Source of the DNA: Burkholderiales bacterium
Lineage (GTDB): Bacteria > Pseudomonadota > Gammaproteobacteria > Burkholderiales > Burkholderiaceae_E
Direction of reading: 5' to 3'
Length of the DNA: 56,167 bases
Assembly: GCA_003818495.1 (NCBI GenBank)
Contig: RPRK01000010.1
Span: forward strand, 1-56,167
In this document: positions 7,858-18,354 of the stretch, piece after piece
How the letters are laid out: each line of letters opens with the position of its first letter
Numbering within the stretch: position 1 is the first letter of the stretch
Made by a program: the position numbers and the translations under genes
The notes under the pieces: generated by a model
What the model was told of the DNA's origin: nothing
Databases searched by the model: none
What the model saw: only the letters and a program-made list of their open reading frames with translations

Positions 7858-8970
7858 TCATCCCTGGGCGCCGAGCTCCACGGCGCGCGCACGGCGCTCG
7901 ACCAGCAGCTTGTCGCGCCGGACCGAAGCCTCCGCGTCGAGTGCCAGCGTCGGCCAGCCCGACACCTGCCGCTCCACCAGACCCGCCAGGCCGTCGATGA
8001 AGGCCGGCGCGCCGTTCAGGCATTCGATGTACCGGAACGACTCGCCCCCCGCGTGCAGGAAGGCCTCCTTCGCCTCCATCGCGATCTCCTCGAGGGTCTC
8101 GAGGCAGTCGGCGACGAAGCCCGGACAGACCGCATCGATGCGACGAACGCCTTCGCCGGCAAGCCGCTCGAGCGTCGGCTCGGTGTAGGGCTGCAGCCAC
8201 TGCGCCTTGCCGAAGCGCGACTGGAAGGTGACGACCCAGTCCTTGCGCTCGAGGCCGAGCCGTTCCGCGAGCCGGCGGGCGGTCGCATGGCATTCGCAAT
8301 GGTACGGATCGCCCAGATCGAGCGACCGGCGCGGTACGCCGTGAAAGCTCATGAGGAGCCGTTCGCCGCGCCCGTTGCGTGCCCAGGACTCGCGCACCTG
8401 CGTCGCAAGCGCCTCGATGTAGCCCTCGTCGACATGGAAGTTCCGGACCCAGCGCACTTCGGGCAGATTGCGCCAGCCGGCGAGCACGCGATGCACCTCG
8501 TCGAAGACCGTCGCGGTGGTCGAGGCCGAATACTGCGGATACATCGGCAGCACCAGCAGGCGCGTCACGTTGCGCTCGCGCAGTCCGTCTAGGACCGACG
8601 CGATCGACGGCTCGCCGTAGCGCATCGCGAGCGCCACCTCGATGTCGTGCCCCCGCTCCCCCAGCGCACCGCGAAGCAGCTTCGCCTGGCGCACCGAATG
8701 CACCATCAGCGGCGAACCCTCGTCGGTCCAGACACTGGCGTACTTCTTCGCCGACTTGGCCGGCCGGGTGTTGAGGATGATGCCGTGGAGGATCGGCCAC
8801 CAGAGCAGCCGGGGAATCTCGACCACCCGCGGATCGCCGAGAAACTGCGCAAGATAGGGGCGCAACGCCGCCGCGGTCGGCGCGGCGGGCGTGCCGAGCT
8901 GGACGACCAGCACGGCCGTGCGGGGCCGTGTCGCGTGGTCGAAGGCGGGCGGAGGGGAGGTGCGGGGCAT
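7858..8970 (-). CDS. hemH: Ferrochelatase
   Basis: 370 residues. It inserts ferrous iron into protoporphyrin IX, the last step of protoheme synthesis, at the inner face of the membrane. Visible family features are VLVVQLGTPAAPT at the N-terminus, LPMYPQYSASTT in the centre, the SFHG motif with the catalytic His at about 210, and FRYIECLN near the C-terminus. The ATG at 8970 was preferred to an upstream in-frame start at 8988. It is convergent with the AmiC-like gene, leaving 10 bp. In related betaproteobacteria hemH usually lies beside hrcA; here a sugar ABC operon lies between them. Confidence 0.96.
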   Translation of the reverse strand: MPRTSPPPAFDHATRPRTAVLVVQLGTPAAPTAAALRPYLAQFLGDPRVVEIPRLLWWPILHGIILNTRPAKSAKKYASVWTDEGSPLMVHSVRQAKLLRGALGERGHDIEVALAMRYGEPSIASVLDGLRERNVTRLLVLPMYPQYSASTTATVFDEVHRVLAGWRNLPEVRWVRNFHVDEGYIEALATQVRESWARNGRGERLLMSFHGVPRRSLDLGDPYHCECHATARRLAERLGLERKDWVVTFQSRFGKAQWLQPYTEPTLERLAGEGVRRIDAVCPGFVADCLETLEEIAMEAKEAFLHAGGESFRYIECLNGAPAFIDGLAGLVERQVSGWPTLALDAEASVRRDKLLVERRARAVELGAQG

Positions 8971-9066
8971 AACCGCACAGTCTACCAAGCCCGGCCCGGG
9001 GTCTCCCCAATAGGCGATCTGCGCCGCCGCCCACTCACCCCATGCCGGCGTCCCCGCCCTGCTCCC

Positions 9067-9942
9067 CTACTCCTTGACCGCGCCCGTCATCCCTGCGACG
9101 TAGTACTCGACGAAGAACGAATAGAAGATCGCGACCGGCAGGGAGCCGAGCAGCGCGCCGGCCATCAGCGGCCCCCAGTGGTAGACATCGCCCTCGACCA
9201 GTTCGGTGACCACCGCCACCGGCACCGTCTTGATCTCGGAGTCGGACACGAAGGTCAGCGCGTAGATGAACTCGTTCCAGGACAGGGTGAACGCGAAGAT
9301 CCCCGCCGAGATCAGGCCGGGCACCGCGAGCGGCAGGATGATCTTGACCAGGATCTCCCAGCGCGAGGCGCCGTCGATCAGCGCACATTCCTCGAGTTCG
9401 TACGGGATCGAGCGGAAGTAGCCCATCAGCAGCCAGGTGCAGAACGGAATCAGGAAGGTCGGATAGGTGAACACCAGCGCCCAGCGGGTGTTGAAGAGCC
9501 CGAGGTTCTGCAGCACGATCGCCAGCGGGATGAACAGGATCGAGGGCGGGATCAGGTAGGCGAGGAAGATCCCGAGACCGGTCGCCCGCGAGCCCTTGAA
9601 GCGCAGCCGCTCGATCGCGTAGGCCGCCAGCACCGCGGCGAACAGCGACACCAGCGTCGCGATCACCGACACCAGCATGGTGTTCATCAGCCAGGCGGGG
9701 TACTCGGTGTCGAACAGCAGCTTCTTGAAGTGCGCCAGCGTCGGGCTCGACACCCAGAACGGGTTGCCGTCGCGCGCGAGCAGTTCCTCGTTCGGCTTGA
9801 ACGCGGTGATCCCCATCCAGTAGAAGGGAAACAGCAGCACGAACAGGAACAGCGCGATCGGGATGTAGGTCGTCATCCAGCGTCGGCCGGACGTCTGCAG
9901 GAAATCCATCCCCTGCGAATCGGTTGCGTCGTCCTTGCTCAC
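9067..9942 (-). CDS. Sugar ABC transporter permease, MalG-like
   Basis: 291 residues with about six membrane segments and the EAA loop ELEECALIDGASRWEILVKI, which contacts the ATPase. FPFYWMGITAFKPNEEL near the N-terminus is typical of MalG-type (CUT1) permeases. The GTG start at 9942 overlaps the stop of the upstream permease gene (GTGA); the same open frame extends much further upstream but there it is a shadow of that gene. It is the last gene of a MalK-receptor-MalF-MalG operon. The substrate is probably an oligosaccharide or polyol; sequence does not decide. Confidence 0.9.
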   Translation of the reverse strand: MSKDDATDSQGMDFLQTSGRRWMTTYIPIALFLFVLLFPFYWMGITAFKPNEELLARDGNPFWVSSPTLAHFKKLLFDTEYPAWLMNTMLVSVIATLVSLFAAVLAAYAIERLRFKGSRATGLGIFLAYLIPPSILFIPLAIVLQNLGLFNTRWALVFTYPTFLIPFCTWLLMGYFRSIPYELEECALIDGASRWEILVKIILPLAVPGLISAGIFAFTLSWNEFIYALTFVSDSEIKTVPVAVVTELVEGDVYHWGPLMAGALLGSLPVAIFYSFFVEYYVAGMTGAVKE

Positions 9943-10898
9943 TTGTCGCCTCCCTGCTGCCAGGCCCGACGCTGCAAGCCGAAGTACGAGAACATGATCG
10001 CGCCCAGAAGGAAGGGCACCATCGCCGTCGCGATCGCCGCGCCCTCGCCGATCGCACCACCCGAGATGCCGCGCTGGAAGGCCAGCGTCGCCATCAGGTG
10101 CGTCGAGTTCAGCGGACCGCCGCGCGTCAGCACGTAGATCAGCTGGAAGTCGGTGAAGGTGAACAGCACCGAGAACGTCATCACGACCGCGATGATCGGG
10201 GTCAGCAGCGGCAGCGTGACGTTGCGGAACTGCTGCCAGGGCGTCGCGCCGTCGATCGCCGCCGCCTCGTACAGCGAGGGCGAGATCGTCTGCAGGCCGG
10301 CCAGCAGCGAGATCGCGACGAACGGGATGCCGCGCCAGACGTTGGCGGCGATCGTCGAGAAGCGCGCGTTCCACGGATCCCCGAGGAAGTCGATGTAGCC
10401 GTCGATCAGGCCCAGCTTCACCAGGATCCAGCTGACGATCGAGAACTGGGAGTCGAAGATCCACCAGAACGCGATCGCCGAGAGTGCGGTCGGCACGATC
10501 CAGGGCAGCAGCACGATCGCACGCAGCAGCGTGGTGTGCTTGAGGCGCTGGTTCATCAGGATCGCCAGCCACAGCCCGAGCACGAACTTCAGGATGCTGG
10601 CGATGAAGGTGTAGAAGAGCGTGTTGAACAGCGCCAGGCGCGTGACGCTGTCGCCGAACAGGAACTCGTAGTTCTCGAGGCCGACGAACACGCCGGCGCG
10701 ACCGATCTTCGCGTCGGTGAAGCCCAGCCAGACCCCGAGCCCGAGCGGATAGGTGAGGAACAGGAGCAGCAGCACTCCCGCCGGCACCATGAAGACCAGG
10801 CCCAGGGCGTTCCGGTTGTTCTGGAGCCGCTCCAGCATCGACATCTGTGGCCGCGCCGGGGCTGTGGCACCGGGGGCGGTCTGCACGCGCTGGTGCAT
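9939..10898 (-). CDS. Sugar ABC transporter permease, MalF-like
   Basis: 319 residues, six predicted membrane helices, with the EAA loop LYEAAAIDGATPWQQFRNVT near residues 210-230. The N-terminus has the usual short cytoplasmic leader before the first helix (ALGLVFMVPAGVLLLLFLTY). It pairs with the MalG-like permease through a 4-nt overlap. Between it and the receptor gene upstream lie strong hairpins (10988-11054), which could reduce permease expression relative to the receptor, as in other binding-protein operons. Confidence 0.92.
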   Translation of the reverse strand: MHQRVQTAPGATAPARPQMSMLERLQNNRNALGLVFMVPAGVLLLLFLTYPLGLGVWLGFTDAKIGRAGVFVGLENYEFLFGDSVTRLALFNTLFYTFIASILKFVLGLWLAILMNQRLKHTTLLRAIVLLPWIVPTALSAIAFWWIFDSQFSIVSWILVKLGLIDGYIDFLGDPWNARFSTIAANVWRGIPFVAISLLAGLQTISPSLYEAAAIDGATPWQQFRNVTLPLLTPIIAVVMTFSVLFTFTDFQLIYVLTRGGPLNSTHLMATLAFQRGISGGAIGEGAAIATAMVPFLLGAIMFSYFGLQRRAWQQGGDK

Positions 10899-10987
10899 GG
10901 TGGGGGGTTCTCCGAGTCAGGCAGGTGAAGCGAGAGAAGCGGCGAGGCGGTGCTCGACCCGATGAGGTGCCGCGGGTCCGCGGGCTC

Positions 10988-11054
10988 GGGCCGGCAAGCA
11001 TGCCGGCCCGACCTGACCGGGCGGCGAGCAGTGCTCGCCGAAACCCCCGGTCAG
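10988..11054. other. Stacked intercistronic hairpins between receptor and permease genes
   Basis: Three perfect inverted repeats: GGGCCGGCA/TGCCGGCCC (10988-10996/11001-11009), CGGCGAGC/GCTCGCCG (11022-11029/11033-11040), and an outer pair CTGACCGGG/CCCGGTCAG (11013-11021/11046-11054) that encloses the second and includes the receptor stop codon. No T-run follows on either strand, so an mRNA-stabilising or attenuating role is more likely than simple termination. Confidence 0.75.
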
Positions 11055-12376
11055 ACCTTGTAGTACCGCTCGGCGCGCTTCTGCGCGCGCTCGGCTGCCT
11101 CTTTGGGGGTCTTGGACCCGGTAGCCGCCTCGGCAACCATGTTGGCCATGATGAAGTCGGCAAGCGCTCCGGCCGACGCGTAACCGAGCTTGCCCGCAAA
11201 ACCGGCCGGACGCATGTTCTTGGTCGCGTCGCGGAACGGCGTGTGCTTCGGATCGACCGTCCAGATCGGGGTCTTCTCGTAGGCACGCAGCGGCTGCGAG
11301 ATGTAGCCGCCCGCCCCCGTCAGCCATGCGTCGAACTGCCCCTGCTCCATCATGAAGCGCAGGAACTCCTTCGCGGCCTTGGGGTACTTCGTGTACTTCA
11401 TGACCATCTGGTTGAAGAACAGGTGGAACTCGGTCGGTTTGCCGACCGGACCGATCGGAAACTGCGAGTGCTGGATGTCCGCGGCGAGCTCCTTGAGTTT
11501 CGGATCGTTGGAGTTCTTCGCCGCGTAGTAGATCGAGATGCCGTTGTTGGTGGCGCTGACCTGCCCGTCGAGGAACGCCTTGTTGTTGTTCGGGTCGAGC
11601 CACGACAGCGTGCCGGGAACGAAGCTGCCGTACAGCTCCTTTGCGTACTCGAGCGCCTTGATCGTCTCGGGGCTGTCGATCACCACCTTGTTGTTCTTGT
11701 CGACCATCTGGCCGCCGAACGCCCACACCAGCCAAGAGGTCCAGCCGCTGTCGCCGGTGGCATTTCCCAGCGCCATGCCTCCCGGCGTCCCCTTGTCCTT
11801 CAGCGCCTTGAACATCTTCAGGAAGCCGTCGGTGTCCTTCGGGAAGGCGTCGAAGCCAGCGGCCTTCAGCTGGCTCTCGCGATAGACCATCATCGCGCCG
11901 GCCGTGCCGAGCGGGACGCCGATCCACTTCTTGCCGTCGGGGCGCAGGTAGGCTTCGCAGCCTTCGTACCAGCCGCCGTACTTCTTGCCGAGGTACTCGC
12001 ACAGGTCGGTGACGTCGACCAGCTTGTCGGGGTAGAGATTCGCGTCGTCGTTGGTCGACAGGATGATGTCCGGCCCGCTGCCGACGTTGGCCGCGACAGC
12101 CGCTTTCGGACGCACGTCCTCCCAGCCTTCGTTGTCCACGCGGACCTCGATGCCGGTCTTCTCGGTGAACTTCTTGACGTTCGCCATGTAGGCGTCGATG
12201 TCGCCCTGGACGAACCGGCTCCATCGCAGCACGCGCAGCTTGGCGCCCTTCTCGGGCACGTTGTTCCAGGTGGCCTGGGCATGGATCGCAGGCGCGCCCA
12301 TCATCGCGCCCGCGCCGATCGCGGCGCCGGAGCCGGCCTTGAGCAGGGTACGGCGGGGATTGTCTCGAGTCGTCAT
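11051..12376 (-). CDS. Sugar ABC transporter substrate-binding protein (family 1)
   Basis: 441 residues from an ATG preceded by a strong AGGGAAGGAG ribosome site; a longer in-frame start at 12436 lacks one. The N-terminus NPRRTLLKAGSGAAIGAGA fits a twin-arginine signal, with cleavage probable after AIHAQA. The mature protein has the MalE-type fold: LRVLRWSRFVQGD, then GPDIILSTNDD and a late AKEFLRFMMEQGQFDAWL. It delivers a sugar-like ligand to the two permeases encoded downstream. The stop codon lies in the arm of an intercistronic hairpin. Confidence 0.9.
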   Translation of the reverse strand: MTTRDNPRRTLLKAGSGAAIGAGAMMGAPAIHAQATWNNVPEKGAKLRVLRWSRFVQGDIDAYMANVKKFTEKTGIEVRVDNEGWEDVRPKAAVAANVGSGPDIILSTNDDANLYPDKLVDVTDLCEYLGKKYGGWYEGCEAYLRPDGKKWIGVPLGTAGAMMVYRESQLKAAGFDAFPKDTDGFLKMFKALKDKGTPGGMALGNATGDSGWTSWLVWAFGGQMVDKNNKVVIDSPETIKALEYAKELYGSFVPGTLSWLDPNNNKAFLDGQVSATNNGISIYYAAKNSNDPKLKELAADIQHSQFPIGPVGKPTEFHLFFNQMVMKYTKYPKAAKEFLRFMMEQGQFDAWLTGAGGYISQPLRAYEKTPIWTVDPKHTPFRDATKNMRPAGFAGKLGYASAGALADFIMANMVAEAATGSKTPKEAAERAQKRAERYYKV

Positions 12377-12451
12377 CGTAGGTCTCCTTCCCTCTTGGGT
12401 GGGGTGCCGGGTCGCAGCCCGGCCGGTCCGGCGCACCGGCGCCGGCCGCGA

Positions 12452-13510
<1,059 letters not shown>

Positions 13511-13595
13511 AGTCTGAGTCTCCTCGATGGATGCCGCGTCGGAATCGCGAGGCACCTCGGTTCTCGCCGGGCGGTAGGCCCGCGCCGGGAGCGCA

Positions 13596-13626
13596 ATGCT
13601 ACATCCATTCCGAAGGGCGCGGTCAA
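13596..13626 (-). promoter_or_regulatory. Candidate promoter of the sugar ABC operon
   Basis: On the minus strand TTGACC (13621-13626) and TAGCAT (13596-13601) are separated by 19 bp, somewhat long for sigma70. Transcription would start near 13589, leaving about 79 nt before the malK-like start. It lies in the 153-bp gap downstream of hrcA. Confidence 0.4.
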
Positions 13627-13663
13627 CCGGGGCGGTCGGCCACGCGCATCGGCTCGCCGGTCT

Positions 13664-14680
13664 TCACCCGTGACTCAATGCACTCGAGACGAGTTTGGCG
13701 GTGATGTCGACGATCGGGATCACCCGCTCGTAGGCCATCCGGGTCGGGCCGATGACCCCGAGCGTGCCCACGATCCTGCCGTCCGCGCCGTAGGGCGCGA
13801 CCACGAACGACAGCTCGTCCATGGGCACCAGCTGCGACTCGCCGCCGATGAAGATCTGCACCCCCTCGGCGTGGCTGCTCGCGTCGAGCAGCTGCACCAG
13901 ACCGGTCTTCTGCTCGAAGAGTCCGAACAGCTGGCGCAGGCGATCCATGTTGTCGGACAGCTCGTGGACGGCGACGAGGTTGCGCTCGCCGCTGATCATC
14001 AGCGTCTCGGCCTTCTCGGCGGCGGCCTCGTTGCCGGCGGCGACCGCCTTGTGCAGCAGGCCGGTGATGTCGTCGCGAAGGCTCGTCAGTTCGTGCTGGA
14101 GCCGCTGGCGGATGGTCTCGAAATCCTGGCCCGCGAAGTGCAGGTTGATGTAGTTCGAGGCCTCCGTGAGTTCGCTGTGCGAGTACTCGCGGTCGGCATG
14201 CAGGATCCGGTTCTGGACGTCGCCCTCGGGCGTGACGATGATCAGCAGCACGCGCTTGTCGGCGAGGCGCAGGAACTCGACCTGCTTGAAGCTCGAGCTG
14301 CGCCGCGGCGTCATCACGATGCCGGCGAACTGGGTGAGGTTCGACAGCAGGTGCGCGGCCTGGGTCAGCACGCGCTGCGGCTCGTCGGCGAGGATCTTGC
14401 CGTGCAGGCGCTCGGCGTGCTCGACCTCGAGCGGCTGGACGGTGATGAGACGGTCGACGAACAGGCGGTAGCCACGCGGCGTGGGGATCCGGCCGGCCGA
14501 GGTGTGGGGGCTGGTGATCAGGCCGAGGTCTTCGAGGTCGGCCATCACGTTGCGCACGGTCGCGGGCGACAGGTCGAGCCCCGAATAGCGCGAGAGCGTC
14601 CGAGAACCGACCGGTTGGCCGTCGGCGATGTACCGCTCGATGAGGGTCTTGAGGAGAGTCCTAGCGCGCGGGTCCAGCAT
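13664..14680 (-). CDS. hrcA: Heat-inducible transcription repressor HrcA
   Basis: 338 residues, the usual length. The N-terminal winged helix is clear ([31 protein letters not shown] then [19 protein letters not shown]), as is the family segment [19 protein letters not shown]. HrcA binds CIRCE elements upstream of chaperonin genes and needs GroEL for activity. I looked for a CIRCE repeat (TTAGCACTC-N9-GAGTGCTAA) in its own upstream region and saw none. The gene is divergent from nadK and followed, in the same direction, by a sugar ABC operon and then hemH. Confidence 0.97.
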   Translation of the reverse strand: MLDPRARTLLKTLIERYIADGQPVGSRTLSRYSGLDLSPATVRNVMADLEDLGLITSPHTSAGRIPTPRGYRLFVDRLITVQPLEVEHAERLHGKILADEPQRVLTQAAHLLSNLTQFAGIVMTPRRSSSFKQVEFLRLADKRVLLIIVTPEGDVQNRILHADREYSHSELTEASNYINLHFAGQDFETIRQRLQHELTSLRDDITGLLHKAVAAGNEAAAEKAETLMISGERNLVAVHELSDNMDRLRQLFGLFEQKTGLVQLLDASSHAEGVQIFIGGESQLVPMDELSFVVAPYGADGRIVGTLGVIGPTRMAYERVIPIVDITAKLVSSALSHG

Positions 14681-14829
14681 GGGTGGGATTTATAGACCGA
14701 ATCGCAGGCGTTGCCAACGGCGCCGACCCGAAGGCTGCCGGACGGCGGGCCGTGGAACCGATGCCGCCCCCACTTCGGGCCTAGGCCTTCGGCGGCGAGG
14801 TGGTGCGCAAACTGTGGTGAAATGGCGCC

Positions 14830-15720
14830 ATGTCCCCCCCGTTCAAGACGATCGCGCTGTTCGGCAAGCAGCAGTCCGACGGCACGGCCCAGACGCTGGG
14901 CGAGATCGGTGCCTTCCTCGACCAGCGGGGCCTGCGCGTGCTGTTCGAGGCCGGGATCGCGGGCACGCTCGGTCTGGGCGCGCTGCCGACTGCGGATATC
15001 CACGAGATCGGCGAGTCCGCCGACCTGGCCGTCATCGTCGGCGGCGACGGCACGATGCTCGGCATCGCCCGCGAACTGGCCCCCCACGGCGTGCCGCTGG
15101 TGGGCATCAACCACGGGCGGCTCGGCTTCATCACCGACATCCCGCTGCTGCAGTGGTCCGATGCCCTCGGTGCCGTGCTCGACGGTCACTACGAGGCCGA
15201 GGACCGCTCGATCCTGCAGGCCCGGGTGACCCGAGACGGCAGCGTGGTCTTCGAGGCCAGCGCGGTCAACGACGTCGTGGTCAGCCGCAGTTCCCGGGCC
15301 GGGATGATCGACGTTCAGGTCCACGTCGACGGGCTCTACATGTACAGCCAGCGCGCCGACGGCCTGATCGTCGCGACGCCCACGGGCTCCACCGCGTACG
15401 CGCTGTCGTGCGCCGGGCCGATCCTCCATCCGTCGCTGGACGGACTGGTGCTGGTGCCGGTCGCGCCCCAGGCGCTGTCGAACCGTCCGATCGTGCTGCC
15501 CTCCTCGTCGGTGATCAGCATGAGCGTCGCCGACGGCCGCGAACCGCGGCTCAACTGCGACATGCAGACCTTCGTCGACCTGCAGATCGGCGACGTGATC
15601 GAAGTGAGGCGCGCCCCCTACAGCGCGCGCTTCCTCCACCCGAGCGGCTACAGCTACTACGCGACGCTGCGCTCCAAGCTGAACTGGCACGAGATGCCGA
15701 GCCTCGCTCCGCGCTCCTGA
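14830..15720 (+). CDS. nadK: NAD kinase
   Basis: 296 residues. It phosphorylates NAD to NADP. The GGDGTM motif lies at 71-76, followed by the second conserved block NDVVVSRSSRAGMIDVQVHV and then DGLIVATPTGSTAYALSCAGPILHP, the nucleotide-binding core. No good ribosome site precedes the ATG; a weak TGAAAT six bases upstream echoes the leaderless geometry seen elsewhere in this window. The stop is seven bases before recN, so the two are co-transcribed, an arrangement common in proteobacteria. Confidence 0.97.
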   Translation: MSPPFKTIALFGKQQSDGTAQTLGEIGAFLDQRGLRVLFEAGIAGTLGLGALPTADIHEIGESADLAVIVGGDGTMLGIARELAPHGVPLVGINHGRLGFITDIPLLQWSDALGAVLDGHYEAEDRSILQARVTRDGSVVFEASAVNDVVVSRSSRAGMIDVQVHVDGLYMYSQRADGLIVATPTGSTAYALSCAGPILHPSLDGLVLVPVAPQALSNRPIVLPSSSVISMSVADGREPRLNCDMQTFVDLQIGDVIEVRRAPYSARFLHPSGYSYYATLRSKLNWHEMPSLAPRS

Positions 15721-15727
15721 CCCCGCG

Positions 15728-17371
15728 ATGCTCACCGCACTGCGTCTGCGCGACTTCGTCATCGTCGAAGCCGTCGAACTGGACTTCGGCCCCGGCTTCA
15801 CCGTGCTCTCGGGCGAGACCGGAGCCGGCAAGTCGATCCTGATCGATGCACTCGGGCTCGCCACCGGCACGCGAGCCGACCCGGGCGTGGTCCGCGAGGG
15901 CGCGGGCCGCGCCGACATCGTGGCCGAGTTCACCACCGATGCCCGCCTCGACGCCTGGCTCGCGGAGCGCGACCTGTCGGGTGACCCGGGTCTCGTGCTG
16001 CTGCGCCGCGTGGTCGAGGCCGACGGCCGCTCGCGCGCACTCGTCAACGGCCACCCGGCCACGGTCGCGCAGCTGCGCGACATCGGCGAGCGGCTCGTCG
16101 AAGTCCACGGACAGCATGCCTCGCAGTCGCTGCTCCGTCCCGACGGGCAGCGCGGGCTGCTCGACCGCTTCGCCGACGTGTCGGCCGAGCTCGCGGCGGT
16201 CGCCCAGGTCCACGCGGCCTGGCGCGCGCTCGAACGCGACCTGGAGCGCGCCCGCGGCAGCGCGCGCGAGCTGTCCCTCGAGCGGGAGCGGCTGCAGTGG
16301 CAGGTCGACGAGCTCGCAGGGGTCGCGCCGCTGCCGGGAGAGTGGGACGAGCTGGCCGGCGAGCAGAAGCGCCTCGCGCACGCCGCCACGCTGATCGAAG
16401 GCGCACGCGGGCTGGCGGACACGCTGGCCGACGGCGACGAGGCCATCGCCGATCGCCTGCAGGCGGTCCATCAGAAGCTCAAGGCACTCGCCGCGGTCGA
16501 TGCCACCCTGGCCCCGGTGCTCGAGATGATCGAGACGGCGGCGATCCAGGCCGGCGAGGCCGGCTCGACGCTGTCGGCCTACGCCGACCGGGTCGATCTC
16601 GACCCCGAGCGGCTGGCAGCGATCGAGGCCCGGACCGGTGTGCTGTTCGCCGCCGGCCGCAAGTTCAAGCTCCCGCCGGAGCGGCTCGCCGACGAGTACG
16701 CGACGCTGCGGGCCCGGCTCGCGGATGCGGCACAGGCACAGGACGTCGACGCGCTGTCGCAACGCGTCGATGCGGCGCGCGCCGAGTTCGACCGGCTGGC
16801 CGCCGCGCTGTCGCGCAAGCGGGCCGTGGCGGCCAAGGCGCTGTCGGCGGGCGTATCGGAGCGGATCGGGCGACTCGGCATGCAGGGCGGGCGGCTCGAC
16901 ATCGCGATCGAGCGCGGCGAGCCGGCCGTCCACGGCATCGATCGGGTCGAGTTCCGGGTCGCAGGTCATGCCGGTGCCACGCCACGCGCGCTCGGCAAGG
17001 TCGCGTCGGGCGGCGAGCTGTCGCGGATCAGCCTCGCCATCAGCGAGCTCGCGGCACAGGCGAATCCGGTCGCGACCCTGATCTTCGACGAGGCCGACTC
17101 CGGCGTCGGCGGTGGCGTCGCCGAAGTGATCGGCGAGCTGATGCGCCGACTGGGCGAGACGCGGCAGGTGCTCTGCGTCACGCACCTGCCCCAGGTCGCC
17201 GCCAAGGCCAACCAGCATTTCTCGGTGGCCAAGCGTCAGGTCGACGCGCGCACCACCAGCCTCATCGAACGGCTCGACCGCGGCCGCCGCGTCGAGGAGA
17301 TCGCGAGGATGCTCGGTGGCATCGAGATCACCGCGACCACCCGCAAGCACGCCCGGGAACTGCTGGGCTGA
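15728..17371 (+). CDS. recN: DNA repair protein RecN
   Basis: 547 residues, an SMC-like ATPase for double-strand-break repair. Walker A GETGAGKS at 29-36, the segment VEVHGQHASQSLL typical of RecN, a central coiled coil, then the C-terminal half with GKVASGGELSRISLAI (signature), TLIFDEADSGVGG (Walker B) and CVTHLPQVAAKANQHF. It follows nadK by seven bases. No LexA-type box was noticed upstream, so SOS control, if present, would act on the shared promoter. Confidence 0.97.
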   Translation: MLTALRLRDFVIVEAVELDFGPGFTVLSGETGAGKSILIDALGLATGTRADPGVVREGAGRADIVAEFTTDARLDAWLAERDLSGDPGLVLLRRVVEADGRSRALVNGHPATVAQLRDIGERLVEVHGQHASQSLLRPDGQRGLLDRFADVSAELAAVAQVHAAWRALERDLERARGSARELSLERERLQWQVDELAGVAPLPGEWDELAGEQKRLAHAATLIEGARGLADTLADGDEAIADRLQAVHQKLKALAAVDATLAPVLEMIETAAIQAGEAGSTLSAYADRVDLDPERLAAIEARTGVLFAAGRKFKLPPERLADEYATLRARLADAAQAQDVDALSQRVDAARAEFDRLAAALSRKRAVAAKALSAGVSERIGRLGMQGGRLDIAIERGEPAVHGIDRVEFRVAGHAGATPRALGKVASGGELSRISLAISELAAQANPVATLIFDEADSGVGGGVAEVIGELMRRLGETRQVLCVTHLPQVAAKANQHFSVAKRQVDARTTSLIERLDRGRRVEEIARMLGGIEITATTRKHARELLG

Positions 17372-17461
17372 GCAACGGCTGGGCTGAGCGACGACCCGGC
17401 CGAGCGCCGCGCCGCGCCGCGATCCGCCGCGGCACGCACATCGAACGGCCGGCGCGCGTCC

Positions 17462-18199
17462 TCAGGAGAGCTTGAGCCAGTCCGGGCCGGGCAGTTCGTT
17501 GAAGACCTTCTTCAGACCCTGGCTCCAGCCCTGACGGATCGACGCGAAGTAGCGGTCGTCGGCGTCCACCCGATGCCGGAAGGTCACCCGCAGCGCATCG
17601 GTCTTGACCAGCGCCACGTCGAGCGGCAGGCCGACGGAGAGATTCGAGCGCATCGTCGAGTCGAACGAAACGAGCGCGCACTTGAGCGCCTCGGCCATCG
17701 TCGTCTGGGGCTTCACGACGCGGTCGATGATCGGCTTGCCGTACTTGCTCTCGCCGATCTGGAAGAACGCCGTGTCCTCGGTCGCCTCGATGAAGTTGCC
17801 TTCGGGGTAGACCAGGAACAGGCGCGGCCGCTCGCCGGCGATCTGGCCGCCGATGAGGAAGTTGCAGCTGAAGTCGACGCTCGCCTGCTGGGGCTGGCGG
17901 GCACCGTGATACGAGATCACCTGGCTGACGGTCTCGCCGAGCAGGGCGGCGCAGTCGAACAGGCTGTCCGCCGACATCAGGTTCGGCGCGTCGGTGCCGA
18001 TCGCCTTGCGCAGCGTGCTGACGACCGTCTGGGTGGTCGCCAGGTTCCCGGAGTTCAGCAGCACCAGCACCCGATCGCCCGGTGCCTCGAGCACGGTCAT
18101 CTTCGAGAACGTCGAGACGTGGTCGACACCGGCGTTGGTTCGGGAGTCGGACGCGAACAGCAAGCCCTCGTCGAGGGCCATCGCAACACAGTAGGTCAT
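17462..18199 (-). CDS. Anbu, proteasome-like peptidase
   Basis: 245 residues of the Ntn-hydrolase fold. It begins MTYCVAMALDEGLLFASDSRTNAGVD, the Anbu (ancestral beta subunit) hallmark; removal of Met would expose the catalytic Thr. Anbu forms ring or helical assemblies related to HslV and the proteasome, and its substrate is unknown. It is the last gene of a cluster with an ATP-grasp enzyme, an alpha-E protein and a transglutaminase, a neighbourhood seen with Anbu in many bacteria. A 155-bp gap separates it from the transglutaminase gene, so it may have its own promoter. Confidence 0.93.
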   Translation of the reverse strand: MTYCVAMALDEGLLFASDSRTNAGVDHVSTFSKMTVLEAPGDRVLVLLNSGNLATTQTVVSTLRKAIGTDAPNLMSADSLFDCAALLGETVSQVISYHGARQPQQASVDFSCNFLIGGQIAGERPRLFLVYPEGNFIEATEDTAFFQIGESKYGKPIIDRVVKPQTTMAEALKCALVSFDSTMRSNLSVGLPLDVALVKTDALRVTFRHRVDADDRYFASIRQGWSQGLKKVFNELPGPDWLKLS

Positions 18200-18330
18200 G
18201 GCGGGAGGCGCGGCAGCGATGCGGCCGGTGCCGCCGGCGGCGGCGCGGCGGGCGCGTGCCGATCATACCGCCCGACCGTGGCCGGTTCGGGGCCGGCTTC
18301 GACGACGGGCGCGGAACGGCGGGCCGGCGG

Positions 18331-18350
18331 CGCCCGGCGGCGCCCGGCGG
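18331..18350. repeat. 10-bp direct repeat between transglutaminase and Anbu genes
   Basis: Two perfect copies of CGCCCGGCGG in tandem, just after the end of the transglutaminase gene in its direction of transcription. The stretch is very GC-rich and can fold. The rest of the 155-bp spacer shows no clear promoter or gene. Confidence 0.7.
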
Positions 18351-18354
18351 CGAC

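Noticed and set aside
14681-14829. A possible CIRCE element controlling hrcA
   Set aside because: No TTAGCACTC/GAGTGCTAA inverted repeat or close variant is present between hrcA and nadK.
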